Source: Hyphomicrobiales bacterium (GTDB taxonomy: Bacteria; Pseudomonadota; Alphaproteobacteria; Rhodospirillales; JACKKN01). Taken from it: a DNA stretch of 64,000 nt. A model generated the notes under the pieces. That model ran no database searches and was not told the DNA's origin. It was given only the letters and a program-made list of their open reading frames with translations. The DNA lies in contig JACKKN010000005.1 of assembly GCA_024236415.1 (NCBI GenBank), positions 62,001-126,000 on the forward strand, given 5' to 3'. The translations under genes were made by a program, and so were the position numbers. The number at the start of each line of letters is the position of its first letter. Within the stretch, counting starts at the first letter, position 1. Of this stretch, positions 22,711 through 31,836 are shown in pieces.

Positions 22711-24520
22711 CTTCCGCCACCTGCAGGGTTGACTTGTCGAGTGCTGTATAGACCGGCCGCCCGCCGGCGGCAATAGCGTCCAGGGACGGCGACGGCTGGC
22801 CCAGGCGGTCGCGGTAGATCCAGAAGTTGGCCAGCACCTTTTCGATGAAATCCCGGGTCTCGCGCGACGGGATCGACTCGATGAAGGTCAGGGCGTCGCC
22901 GCCGTGCCGGGTGGCGCGCCACCACTTGGCCATGTTGCCGGGGCCGCCGTTCCAGGCGGTGGCGAACAGCAGCAGGTCGCCCTGCACCGCCGGGTCGCGC
23001 ATCAGGTAGGCGATGTACTTCTGGCCCAGGGCCATGTTGACTTCGGGCTTCAGCAGGTCGCCCTTGCCGCCGCGGCGGTAGCGCCGGTCGCCGGCGATGT
23101 AGGCGGCCGTGGCCGGCATGAGCTGCATCAGCCCGCTGGCCCCGGCCCAGCTTCGCGCCCGCGGGTTGAACTTGGATTCCTGGCGGATCACGGCATAGAC
23201 CAGGGCCCGGTCGATGCGGAAGCCGCCCGCCGGCTTCCAGGCCGGGGCCGGATAGGCGGCGCCGTCCATGCCGCCGCCGTGGGGGAACAGGCGCCGGTCC
23301 ATGCGCAGGGCCAGGGACGGCAGGCCGGCGCTGCCGGCCAGGGCCAGGACCGCCCGCGCCCGGTCGGGGCCGGCGCCGGCGGCCAGGGCGCGCAGCTCGT
23401 CGCCGGCGCGGCCGGTCTCGCCGACCTGGGCCAGGGCCAGGGCCCGGCGCCCGGCCGGCGCGGTGGTGATCTGGGCCAGCTCCCGCTCGGCCGCCGGCGG
23501 CAGGTCCCAGCGGAACGGGCTGGGCAGGCCCAGGACCCGCCCGGCGAGCAGGCCGTAGAAGGTGCGCGGGTGCGCCGCGGCGCGGGCCATCAGGGCGTTG
23601 AACCGCTCGGGCCGGCGGTCGACCAGGTGGGCGCGGGCGGCCCAGAAGGCGGCGGCGGCCTCGGTCCAGGGGTCGCGGGCGCGGGCGGCGGCGTCCTCGA
23701 AATGGGCCGCGGCCTCGGCCGGGCGGCCGAGCTGCCAGGCCGCCAGGCCGGCGATCCAGTGCGCCTGCGGCAGCCAGCGGCCGGAGCGCTTGGCCGCCGC
23801 CAGGGCCCAGTCCAGCGCCAGCTCGACCTCGCCGTCGCCCAGGTAGGCGGCGGCCAGCTTGGCGCGCTGGCGGTCGTAGTCCACCGTGGGCATCAGCCTG
23901 CGGACCTCGCGCTCCTCCAGGGTGCGCCGCACCGACAGGGTGGCGCCGGCCAGCAGGTAGCGGCGGATGCGCCGCTCGACCCAGGCCACGTCCTTGCGCT
24001 GGGCCCGGCTGAGGGACTTGCGCGGCGGCTTGGCGGGCTTCTTGGCCGCCGGCAGGACCAGGGCCGGGCCGCCGCCCTGGGCCGGCACCGGCCGCTTGGG
24101 CGCGCGCCAGTCGCGCGGCTTGCGCCGCATGGCCAGCTTGTGGATGGTGGCGGCGTCGGGATGGTCGGCGTATTCGTCCATCCAGGCCTTCAGCTCCTTG
24201 TAGCGGGAGCGGTAGGCGGTGGGGTGCAGGTAGCGCTGCGCCAGCACGTGGCCCATGAGCAGGCGGTCGTCCAGCTTGGCGATGCGCCGGTCGGCGGCCT
24301 TCCAGTTGCCCTTCTCCTGCAAGGCGAAGACCTGGCGGTACAGGTCGGCGTCGGTATCGGACAGCACCCGCGGCAGGTCGACCCCGCCGGCTTGCCGGGG
24401 GCCAAGCGCGGCCCCCCGGGAGGTGTCGTCACGCGCCGCCGCCGGACCGGCGAGCGCCAGCACCGCCAGCCCCACGGCCAGCCAGGCGACCAGGCGCGCC
24501 GTGGCCCGATTCCCGCTCAT
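22697..24520 (-). CDS. Soluble lytic murein transglycosylase (Slt-like)
   Basis: The 607-aa periplasmic protein has a signal peptide (residues 1-29) and a long alpha-superhelical region, and then the catalytic SLT domain (about residues 435-580). Catalytic Glu is in VIRQESKFNPRARSWAGASG, followed by LMQLMPATA, and the domain ends with FATAWNGGPGNMAKW and PSRETRDFIEKVLANFWIY. The enzyme cleaves peptidoglycan between MurNAc and GlcNAc, leaving 1,6-anhydro ends. Length and order match Slt70-type enzymes. It is upstream of moaB with overlapping ends, a grouping often seen in alphaproteobacteria. Confidence 0.93.
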   Translation of the reverse strand: MSGNRATARLVAWLAVGLAVLALAGPAAARDDTSRGAALGPRQAGGVDLPRVLSDTDADLYRQVFALQEKGNWKAADRRIAKLDDRLLMGHVLAQRYLHPTAYRSRYKELKAWMDEYADHPDAATIHKLAMRRKPRDWRAPKRPVPAQGGGPALVLPAAKKPAKPPRKSLSRAQRKDVAWVERRIRRYLLAGATLSVRRTLEEREVRRLMPTVDYDRQRAKLAAAYLGDGEVELALDWALAAAKRSGRWLPQAHWIAGLAAWQLGRPAEAAAHFEDAAARARDPWTEAAAAFWAARAHLVDRRPERFNALMARAAAHPRTFYGLLAGRVLGLPSPFRWDLPPAAERELAQITTAPAGRRALALAQVGETGRAGDELRALAAGAGPDRARAVLALAGSAGLPSLALRMDRRLFPHGGGMDGAAYPAPAWKPAGGFRIDRALVYAVIRQESKFNPRARSWAGASGLMQLMPATAAYIAGDRRYRRGGKGDLLKPEVNMALGQKYIAYLMRDPAVQGDLLLFATAWNGGPGNMAKWWRATRHGGDALTFIESIPSRETRDFIEKVLANFWIYRDRLGQPSPSLDAIAAGGRPVYTALDKSTLQVAEDVQD

Positions 24521-24571
24521 GGTGTCCGCATACCCATTTGTTCCGATGATGGCCCCACGGTGCCGCTCCGA

Positions 24572-25429
24572 TCAAGGGGCCAGTTCGGCCAGCTTGGCCT
24601 TGATGGCCAGCAGGTCCAACCAGGCGGTCCGCTTCTGCCCCGGCGAGCGCAGCAGGTAGGCGGGGTGGAAGATGGCGGTGGCCTGCACCGGGCGCGGCAT
24701 CTTGGCGGTGGAATAGGTGTACCAGCGCCCGCGCAGGCGGCCGATGCCCTCGTTGCGGGCCAGCAGGGTCTTGGCCGCGGCGCCGCCCATGGCGACCAGG
24801 ATCTCGGGGTCGATCAGCTCCACCATGCGCTCGACGAAGGGCTGGCAGGTGGCCACCTCGCCGGGGGTGGGGGTGCGGTTGCCGGGCGGGCGCCAGAACA
24901 CGGTGTTGGAGATGAACACCTGGCTGCGGTCGAGGCCGATGGAGGCCAGCATGCGGTCCAGCAGCTGGCCGCTGACCCCGACGAAGGGCAGGCCCTGGCG
25001 GTCCTCGTCGGCGCCGGGGGCCTCGCCGATCAGCACGATGCGGGCGCCCGGGTTGCCGTCGCCGAACACCAGGTTCATGGCCGTCTTCTTCAGCGCGCAG
25101 CCGTCGAACCCGGCCAGGGCGGTGCGCAGGTCGTCCAGGTCCCTGGCCGCGGCGGCCAGGGCGACCGCCGAGCGCACCGCCTCGTCGGCCCCGGGCGGGG
25201 ATGGCGGCGGCGGCGGCGAGGACAGCGGCGGCGGCGGCGCGGACGGCGGCGGCGCCTGGGGCCGCTCGGCCAGCACCTCGCGGGGCGCCGCGCCGGGTGC
25301 CTCGGGTGGCGTGGCGGCGGGCGTGGCGGGGGCCGCGGTGCGGTCGACCGGGACCTCGCCGATGGTCTCGTCGACCCCGGCCTCCAGGTACCAGCGCAGC
25401 AGCGCGCGGGTGTCTTGCGGCGCGTTCAC
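24572..25429 (-). CDS. Uracil-DNA glycosylase, family 4-like
   Basis: The 285-aa protein removes uracil from DNA. The active-site motif GEAPGADEDRQGLPFVG (about residues 135-151) and the C-terminal HPAYLLRSP are clear, with ISNTVFWRPPGNRTP between. The N-terminal part has a short helix and a Pro-rich linker (about 50-80) encoded by GGC repeats. The start is GTG 25429, preceded by GAGGG; no ATG fits. Classical family 4 enzymes hold a [4Fe-4S] cluster with four Cys; only two Cys are present here (in DGCALKK and ATCQPF), so the cluster may be absent. The gene diverges from the TPR lipoprotein gene. Confidence 0.9.
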   Translation of the reverse strand: MNAPQDTRALLRWYLEAGVDETIGEVPVDRTAAPATPAATPPEAPGAAPREVLAERPQAPPPSAPPPPLSSPPPPPSPPGADEAVRSAVALAAAARDLDDLRTALAGFDGCALKKTAMNLVFGDGNPGARIVLIGEAPGADEDRQGLPFVGVSGQLLDRMLASIGLDRSQVFISNTVFWRPPGNRTPTPGEVATCQPFVERMVELIDPEILVAMGGAAAKTLLARNEGIGRLRGRWYTYSTAKMPRPVQATAIFHPAYLLRSPGQKRTAWLDLLAIKAKLAELAP

Positions 25430-25622
25430 GGTTGTGCCCTCATGGGCCCCAGGATAGCACCCCGGGGCGCCTTGGGCACCCCGTCCGACGCGGCGCCGGC
25501 GGAGCCCGCCGGGCCGGCCCGCCACGCGCGGTTGAAGAAGGCGGCGGAATGCCGCAAGATCGGGTCTGCGAAGCCCGAACCGGCCCATCCACGGGCCGGC
25601 GCCACCGCTTGGAAACCACGAC

Positions 25623-27368
25623 ATGCCCGCACGCCCCCCGATCCGGACCCTCCTCCCCCTGCTGATGCTGGCCGCCGCCCTGCTGCCCGCGGCCTGCGTT
25701 ACGGCGCCGCCCGGGCCCATGGACAAGGTGGCGCCCGAGGTCCAGGTGGGCCACTCCCTGGCCGGCAACTTCCTGGCCGGCCGCCACGCCCAGGCGGCGC
25801 GCGACATGGACGCGGCGGCGGCCTTCATCTCGGCGGCCCTGGAGAAGGACCCGGACCGCGACGACCTGGTGCGCCGGGCCATGGTGCTGTACGCCGCCGG
25901 CGGCCACATGGAGACCGCGGTGGCCATGGCGCGGCGGCTGACCGCGCTGAACCCCGACGCCCCCATCGCCAACATCATGGTGGCGGTGGACGACATGCGG
26001 GCCGGCCGCAACGCCGAGGTGCGGGCCCGGGTGGCGAAGATGTCGGGGCGTGGCATCAACGCCTTCCTGTCGCCCATGCTGATGGCCTGGGCCCACGCCG
26101 GCGACGGCGACGTGGCCGCCGCGCTCAAGGCGCTCGACCCCCTGGGCAGCCGCGACGGCACCCGCGCCCTGTACGCCATCCAGGCGGCGCTGGTGAACGA
26201 CCTGGGCGGCCGCCCCGCCGAGGCCGAGGCCGCCTACCGCAAGGCCGAGACCGGGCCGGTGGGCCTGTCGTACCGGCTGGTGACCCTGCTGGGCAACCTG
26301 CTGGAGCGCGAGGGCAAGCCCGACGCGGCCCGCGCCGTCTATACCAAGTACCTGGCCGAGCACGCCGACTCGACCCTGCTGGCCCAGGCCATGGGCCGCC
26401 TCGATTCGGGCCAGAGCCCGGCGCCGATCCTGACCGCCGCCGCCGACGGCATGGCCGAGGGGCTGTTCGACATCGCCGGTTCCCTGCGCCAGCAGCGGGC
26501 CCGGGAATCGGCCCTGATCTTCGGCCGCATGGCCCTGCACCTGCGGCCCGACTTCCCGACCATGCAGATGCTGGTGGCCGAGCTGCTGGAATCCGACGAC
26601 CGCCTGGAGGCCGCCAACCTGGTCATGGAGGGCATCGACCCGCTGTCGCCGTTCTCGTGGACGGCGCGCATGCGGGTGGCCCGCAACCTGGATTCCCTGG
26701 ACCGCACCGACGAGGCCATCGCCCGCCTGGAGGCCATGGCCGGCGAGCGGCCCGACACCTCCGAGCCGCTGGTGGAGATGGGCGACCTGCTGCGCGGCCA
26801 CGACCGCTGGAAGGAGGCGGTGACCGCCTATGACCGCGCCTTCGCCCGCATCGGCGAGCCGAGCAAGCGGCACTGGAGCCTGCTGTACGCCCGCGGCATG
26901 TCGCTGGAACGGTCCAAGCAGTGGCCGCGCGCCGAGCAGGACTTCCTCAAGGCGCTGGAATTCGAGCCCGAACAGCCGCTGATCCTGAACTACCTGGGCT
27001 ATTCGTGGATCGAGAAGGGCAAGAACCTGGACCAGGCCCAGGAGATGATCCGCAAGGCGGTCAGCCTGCGCCCCAACGACGGCTACATCGTCGACAGCCT
27101 GGGCTGGGTGCTGTACCAGCTGGGCGACTGGGACGGCGCCGTGCGCGAGCTGGAACGCGCCGTCGAGCTGCGCCCCGAGGACCCGGTCATCAACGACCAC
27201 CTGGGCGACGCCTACTGGCGCGTCGGCCGGCAGAACGAGGCCCGGTTCCAGTGGCGCCGGGTGCTGACCCTGGAGCCCGAGCCCGACCAGGTGGGCAAGG
27301 TCAAGGCGAAGCTGGACCAGGGCCTGGCCAAGGACGACGGGGTCCGGCCCGGCGGCGCCGGAAGCTGA
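25623..27368 (+). CDS. TPR-repeat lipoprotein
   Basis: The 581-aa protein has a lipoprotein signal peptide with lipobox LPAAC (Cys25), so it should be lipid-anchored in the envelope. At least nine tetratricopeptide-like helical repeats fill the rest; the best are near the C-terminus (LILNYLGYSWIEKGKNLDQA, GYIVDSLGWVLYQLGDWDGA, INDHLGDAYWRVGRQNEA). Proteins of this arrangement directly before ispE are frequent in alphaproteobacteria; they are thought to act as scaffolds, and their partner is unknown. The ispE start lies 8 bp after its stop. Confidence 0.9.
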   Translation: MPARPPIRTLLPLLMLAAALLPAACVTAPPGPMDKVAPEVQVGHSLAGNFLAGRHAQAARDMDAAAAFISAALEKDPDRDDLVRRAMVLYAAGGHMETAVAMARRLTALNPDAPIANIMVAVDDMRAGRNAEVRARVAKMSGRGINAFLSPMLMAWAHAGDGDVAAALKALDPLGSRDGTRALYAIQAALVNDLGGRPAEAEAAYRKAETGPVGLSYRLVTLLGNLLEREGKPDAARAVYTKYLAEHADSTLLAQAMGRLDSGQSPAPILTAAADGMAEGLFDIAGSLRQQRARESALIFGRMALHLRPDFPTMQMLVAELLESDDRLEAANLVMEGIDPLSPFSWTARMRVARNLDSLDRTDEAIARLEAMAGERPDTSEPLVEMGDLLRGHDRWKEAVTAYDRAFARIGEPSKRHWSLLYARGMSLERSKQWPRAEQDFLKALEFEPEQPLILNYLGYSWIEKGKNLDQAQEMIRKAVSLRPNDGYIVDSLGWVLYQLGDWDGAVRELERAVELRPEDPVINDHLGDAYWRVGRQNEARFQWRRVLTLEPEPDQVGKVKAKLDQGLAKDDGVRPGGAGS

Positions 27369-27376
27369 CCGACGCC

Positions 27377-28288
27377 ATGCCCCCGGCCATGATCCCCGGC
27401 GCCACGGACGCCGGCGTCACCGTCATCGCGCCGGCCAAGATCAACCTCTACCTGCACGTGCTGGGCCGCCGCGCCGACGGCTACCACCTGCTGGACAGCC
27501 TGGCCGCCTTCGCCGGCATCCAGGACGTGGTGGCGGCGCGCCCGGCCGACGACCTGACCCTGACCATCGCCGGCGAGCACGCCGGCGACGCCCCGGTCGA
27601 CGACACCAACCTGGTGCTGCGCGCCGCCCGCCTGCTGGCCGAGACCGCCGGGGTCGCCCCCGGCGCCGCCCTCACCCTGACCAAGCGCCTGCCGGTGGCC
27701 TCGGGCATGGGCGGCGGCTCGGCCGACGCGGCGGCGACCCTCAAGGCGCTGGATCGCCTGTGGGGCCTCGGCACGGCGCCCGCGGACCTGATGCGCCTGG
27801 GCCTGATGCTGGGCGCCGACGTGCCCGTGTGCCTGGGCGGGCGGGCCGCCTTCATGGGCGGCATCGGCGCCGACCTGGCGCCGGCACCGGCCCTGCCGCC
27901 GGCCTCGGTGCTGCTGGTCAACCCGGGGGTGGCGGTGCAGACGCCGGCCGTGTTCCGCGCCCGCACCGGGCCGTTCTCGCAGCCCGGGCGGTTCGACTAC
28001 GCGCCGGCCGACGCCGGCGAGCTGGCGGCCCTGCTGCAGGCGCGGACCAACGACCTGACCGAGGCGGCGATCGCCCTGCAGCCGGTGATCGAGACCGTGC
28101 TGACGGCCCTGGAGGCCTGCCCCGGCGTGCTGCTGGCGCGCATGACCGGCAGCGGCGCCACCTGCTTCGGCCTGTTCGCCGACGCCGGCGACGCCGCCGC
28201 CGCGGCCCTGGCCCTGGGCCCGGCCAACCCGGGATGGTGGGTCAAGGCGGCGTCGCTGGAATCCGACGCCGCGCGGCTGGACCGCTGA
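27377..28288 (+). CDS. ispE: 4-diphosphocytidyl-2-C-methyl-D-erythritol kinase
   Basis: The 303-aa GHMP kinase phosphorylates 4-diphosphocytidyl-2-C-methylerythritol in the non-mevalonate isoprenoid pathway. APAKINLYLHVLGRRADGYHLLDSL (about residues 17-41) is the substrate motif, the ATP-binding GHMP loop is LPVASGMGGGSADAAATL, and the third motif is ARMTGSGATCFGLF. ATG 27377 or ATG 27389 could start it. It lies between the TPR lipoprotein and a DedA gene, probably one operon. Confidence 0.96.
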   Translation: MPPAMIPGATDAGVTVIAPAKINLYLHVLGRRADGYHLLDSLAAFAGIQDVVAARPADDLTLTIAGEHAGDAPVDDTNLVLRAARLLAETAGVAPGAALTLTKRLPVASGMGGGSADAAATLKALDRLWGLGTAPADLMRLGLMLGADVPVCLGGRAAFMGGIGADLAPAPALPPASVLLVNPGVAVQTPAVFRARTGPFSQPGRFDYAPADAGELAALLQARTNDLTEAAIALQPVIETVLTALEACPGVLLARMTGSGATCFGLFADAGDAAAAALALGPANPGWWVKAASLESDAARLDR

Positions 28289-28304
28289 GGCGCGCCGGCC
28301 GGCC

Positions 28305-28883
28305 ATGGGCATGCTGGAGCATCTGGTGGCCACCTACGGCTACGCCGCCGTGTTCGCCGGCACCTTCCTGGAGGGCGAGACCATCGTCGTGGTGGCCGGG
28401 TTCCTGGCCCACCAGGGGCTGCTGGACCCCGCCGGCGCCGCCCTGGCCGCGTTCCTGGGCTCGTTCCTGGGCGACCAGCTTTGGTTCTTCCTGGGCCGCC
28501 GCCACGCCGCCAACCGGCTGGTGCGGCGGGTCGTCGAGCGGCCCCTGTTCGGCCGCGTGCTGGCGGCCATCGCCGAGCATCCGCGCAAGTTCATCCTGTC
28601 GTTCCGCTTCCTGTACGGGCTGCGCACCATCAGCCCCGTGGCCCTGGGCCTCAGCCCGGTGCCGGCGCGCCTGTTCGCGGCCCTGAACGCCGTCGCCGCG
28701 GCGGTCTGGGCGGTCGCCTTCACCGCCGCCGGGTACCTGTTCGGCAAGGCGGTGGAGACGGTGCTGGGCGACATCCAGGCCATCGAACACAAGCTGCTGT
28801 TGGCCCTGGCCGCGGCCCTGGCGGCGTTCCTGGCCTTTCGCCTGGCGCGCGCCGTCTGGCGCCGCCGCGCCGACCCCCACTGA
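28305..28883 (+). CDS. DedA/VTT-domain membrane protein
   Basis: The 192-aa integral membrane protein has the DedA-family features GYAAVFAGTFLEGETIVVVAG (re-entrant helix with conserved Glu), GDQLWFFLGRR, and FRFLYGLRTISPVALGLS (the conserved Phe-Arg segment). Four to five membrane helices are visible. DedA proteins are linked to flipping of polyprenyl or phospholipid carriers and to membrane potential. It follows ispE by 16 bp, which fits a role in polyprenyl carriers (inference). Its C-terminus is basic. Confidence 0.9.
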   Translation: MGMLEHLVATYGYAAVFAGTFLEGETIVVVAGFLAHQGLLDPAGAALAAFLGSFLGDQLWFFLGRRHAANRLVRRVVERPLFGRVLAAIAEHPRKFILSFRFLYGLRTISPVALGLSPVPARLFAALNAVAAAVWAVAFTAAGYLFGKAVETVLGDIQAIEHKLLLALAAALAAFLAFRLARAVWRRRADPH

Positions 28884-28950
28884 AGGCCCGACCGTCCCCT
28901 GGGCGCCCCTTGCCGCCGGGTCGCGAAGGCCGTATACAACGCGGTGCGCT

Positions 28951-29026
28951 TGGGGCGTGGCCAAGCGGTTAAGGCACCGGTTTTTGGTACCGGCATTCGT
29001 AGGTTCGAATCCTACCGCCCCAGCCA
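28951..29026 (+). tRNA. tRNA-Gln (anticodon UUG)
   Basis: The 76-nt cloverleaf reads as acceptor TGGGGCG pairing CGCCCCA, D-arm GCCAAGCGGTTAAGGC, anticodon stem CCGGT/ACCGG with loop TTTTGGT (anticodon TTG), T-arm GTAGG-TTCGAAT-CCTAC, discriminator G and an encoded CCA at 29024-29026. Confidence 0.97.
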
Positions 29027-29139
29027 TTTCCCCCTTCCCCCTCCCCTCCCGTCCGGCGCCGTCTGCGGCCGCCGCGTTGCGGAAACCCCGGTGCCTGGGT
29101 CACAATGGGGGCCGCGGGTGTTTGGCAAGGAGCGGTGAC

Positions 29140-31818
29140 GTGGCGATGCGCGGCATGACCGGGCAACTGAGGGCCTACCTGCCGGCGTTCATGGCGGCGG
29201 CCCTGGGGGTGGGCCTGACCGTCGTCGCCACCGGCCTGGTGATCGACGGCGAGAACGCGCGCCTGCGCCTGGAGATGGAACGGCGGGTCGAGAACCACAC
29301 CCGGGCCCTGACCCACGGCATGGCCGAACGGGTCCGCCTGGTCGAGGAGGTCCAGGGCCTGTACGCCACCGCCGGCCGGATCACGGACCGGGACTTCCAC
29401 GCCTACATCGGCGGCATGGACCTGGGGTGGAGCGGCATCCGCGCCTTTGCCTGGGTTCCGGCCCCGGCGCCGGTGGACGGCGCGGCGCTGCCGCACCCGG
29501 TCCGCCTGTGCGAGCCCGAGCCGTCCTGCGCCGGCCTGGTGGGCCTCGACCTGGCCGCCGACGGCGAGCTGCGCGACGCCTTCGCCCGGTCCCTGCGGCT
29601 GGGCGCCAGCACCGTCGCCGCCCCGGTCGTCCTGCCGCCGGCGCAGGCCACCATGCTGGCCGTGGTCGCCCCGGTGGGACGCGCCGACGACGACAACGGG
29701 ACCGAGCCCGGGGACGCCGTCGCCGGCTTCGCCGTGGGGCTGTTTCCCATCGCCGACCTGGTGGAATCCATCCTGAACAAGCAGACCGCGCCGTCGGGCC
29801 TGGACGTGTACCTGTTCGGCCAGCCGCACGGCGCCCTGGAGCCGTTCCACTTCCATCCCTCGCGCGCCGGCGGCCAGGCCCCGACCGGCCCCATGGCGCA
29901 CCGCGGCAAGGCCGACGGCCGGTTCTGGCGCCACCTCAACGTGGCCGACCGGGAATGGTCCGTGGCCTTCGAGCCGGTGCCCGGGGCGATCGACAACCTG
30001 CGCTCCAACGAGACCGTCCAGGTGGCCGTGTTCGGCCTGCTGCTGACCACCGTGCTGGTGGTCTACCTGGTGATGAGCGTGCGCCGCACGGTGCGCATCG
30101 GCGGCCTGGTGGCGTCGCGCACCGCCGAGCTGCACCGCGCCAACGACGCCCTGCGCGAGCAGACCGCGACGGTGCAGTTCCTGCGCACCATGGCCGTGTG
30201 CGCCAACGAGGCGACCAGCATCGAGGCGGCCCTGGAAACGGGCCTGGGCGAGATCTGCGACTTCACCGGCTGGCCGGTGGGCCACGCCTATGCCCTGGCG
30301 CCCGAGCGCACGGACCTGCTGCACTCGACGGGGATCTGGTCGATCCGCGCCGGCGCCAACCTGTCGCGGTTCGTGCGCGCCACCGAGATGGCCGAGGTGG
30401 GCCGCGGCGCCGGCCTGGCCGGCCAGGTCCTGGAAACCGGGCAGGCGGTGGTGCTGTCGGACCGGTTCGCGGCCTCGGGCGACCCGCGCGGGCCCCTGGC
30501 CGACGACCTGGGGCTGGTGTCGGGCGTCGGGGTCCCCATCGCCGTCGGCAACGAGGTGGTGGCCGTCATGGAGTTCTTCGCCTTCGAGCCCCTGGACGGC
30601 GCCGACGGCATCGCCAACGCCCTGGCCCTGGCCGGATCGCAGCTGGGCCGGGTGGTCGAGCGCGCCGGCGCCGCCGAGCGCCTGCGCGGCGCCCGCGACG
30701 AGGCCGAGCAGGCCAACGTCGCCAAGTCCAAGTTCCTGGCCGCGGCCAGCCACGACCTGCGCCAGCCGCTGCAGGCCATGAACCTGTTCGTCAACGTCCT
30801 CGCCGGGCGCCACCGCGAAGGCCCGGACGCCGAGATCGTGCACCACCTGGGCGAATCCGTGGGCGCCCTGGAGGGGCTGCTGAACGCCTTCCTGAACATC
30901 TCCAAGCTGGAGGCCGGGCTGGTGGTGCCGCACGTGGCCGACTTCTCCCTGGGCGGCATGCTGAACCGCCTGGCGGCCGAATTCCTGCCCCTGGCCCAGC
31001 GCGCCGGACTGGACCTGCGGGTCGTGCCGTCGACCCTGGTGGTGCGCAGCGACCCGGTGCTGGTGGAACGCATCCTCATGAACTTCCTGTCCAACGCGGT
31101 GCGCTACACCGACCGCGGCGCGGTGCTGATCGGCTGCCGCCGGCGCGGCGGCGCGGTGCGGGTCGGGGTGTGGGACACCGGGGTCGGCATCCCCGGCAAG
31201 CAGAGGCGGAAGGTGTTCCGCGAATTCCACCGGGTCGAGACCCCGGGCCGCCGGTCCGACGAGGGGCTGGGCCTGGGCCTGGCCATCGTCGAGCGCCTGG
31301 CCCGCCTGCTGGGCCATCCGGTGCACGTGGAGTCGGTCCCGGGCAGGGGGTCCCTGTTCGCCGTCGACCTGCCCCTGGCCATGGAGGGGGCCAACGGCCG
31401 CGCCCTGGAACTGGCCGGGCTGGTGCCGACCCTGCCGCGGCGCACGGCCGAGGGCACGGTGCTGGTCATCGACGACGACCCGCAGATCTGCCTCGCCGTG
31501 CGCCTGCAACTGGAATCCTGGGGCTTCCGCGTGCTGACCGCCGCGACCATCGCCGAGGCCATCAAGTGCGCCACCGCCGAGGCCACCCCCAACCTGATCC
31601 TGGCCGACTACCGCCTGCGCAAGGGGGAAACGGGGAACAAGGCCATCAACGCCGTGCGCAGCAAGACCGGGGCCAAGATCCCCGGCATCCTGTTCTCGGG
31701 CGACACCGCGCCCAAGCGCCTGCGCAAGGCCCAGAAGAGCGGATTCCGCCTGCTGCACAAGCCGGTGCGGCCCGACGTCCTGCAGGACGCCATCGCCCGC
31801 GAGATCGAGGGCGATTGA
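29140..31818 (+). CDS. CHASE-GAF hybrid sensor histidine kinase
   Basis: The 892-aa inner-membrane kinase has a first helix at about residues 13-35, a CHASE-like periplasmic sensor (about 40-290) with the FAWVPAP and VAPVGRADDDN region, and a second helix near 300-318. A GAF domain follows at about 350-510, HisKA with phospho-acceptor His538 in AAASHDLRQPLQAMNLF, an ATPase domain with MNFLSNAVRYTD, DTGVGIP and GLGLAIVERL, and a receiver domain with VLVIDDDPQI and phospho-acceptor Asp823 in LILADYRLRKG. AAGGAG at 29127-29132 is 7 bp from GTG 29140, which I take as the start; ATG 29146 is the alternative. It converges with the response-regulator gene, 18 bp apart, its likely partner. Confidence 0.92.
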   Translation: MAMRGMTGQLRAYLPAFMAAALGVGLTVVATGLVIDGENARLRLEMERRVENHTRALTHGMAERVRLVEEVQGLYATAGRITDRDFHAYIGGMDLGWSGIRAFAWVPAPAPVDGAALPHPVRLCEPEPSCAGLVGLDLAADGELRDAFARSLRLGASTVAAPVVLPPAQATMLAVVAPVGRADDDNGTEPGDAVAGFAVGLFPIADLVESILNKQTAPSGLDVYLFGQPHGALEPFHFHPSRAGGQAPTGPMAHRGKADGRFWRHLNVADREWSVAFEPVPGAIDNLRSNETVQVAVFGLLLTTVLVVYLVMSVRRTVRIGGLVASRTAELHRANDALREQTATVQFLRTMAVCANEATSIEAALETGLGEICDFTGWPVGHAYALAPERTDLLHSTGIWSIRAGANLSRFVRATEMAEVGRGAGLAGQVLETGQAVVLSDRFAASGDPRGPLADDLGLVSGVGVPIAVGNEVVAVMEFFAFEPLDGADGIANALALAGSQLGRVVERAGAAERLRGARDEAEQANVAKSKFLAAASHDLRQPLQAMNLFVNVLAGRHREGPDAEIVHHLGESVGALEGLLNAFLNISKLEAGLVVPHVADFSLGGMLNRLAAEFLPLAQRAGLDLRVVPSTLVVRSDPVLVERILMNFLSNAVRYTDRGAVLIGCRRRGGAVRVGVWDTGVGIPGKQRRKVFREFHRVETPGRRSDEGLGLGLAIVERLARLLGHPVHVESVPGRGSLFAVDLPLAMEGANGRALELAGLVPTLPRRTAEGTVLVIDDDPQICLAVRLQLESWGFRVLTAATIAEAIKCATAEATPNLILADYRLRKGETGNKAINAVRSKTGAKIPGILFSGDTAPKRLRKAQKSGFRLLHKPVRPDVLQDAIAREIEGD

Positions 31819-31836
31819 CCGCGCCGCCGCCGGCGG

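Noticed and set aside
25200..25265. GGC trinucleotide tract as a phase-variable microsatellite
   Set aside because: It encodes an in-frame Pro-rich linker of the glycosylase; changes in steps of three would not switch the gene off, and interrupted repeats make slippage less likely.
22904..26833. Very long open frame (over 1300 codons) on the plus strand across three genes
   Set aside because: It is antisense to the lytic transglycosylase and glycosylase genes and out of frame with the TPR gene; the translation is low-complexity Gly/Arg/Pro/His, a usual artefact of GC-rich DNA.
28969..31758. 929-codon open frame antisense to the hybrid histidine kinase
   Set aside because: The translation is repetitive Gln/His/Gly/Ala-rich sequence with no domain; the plus-strand kinase has all expected domains in order.
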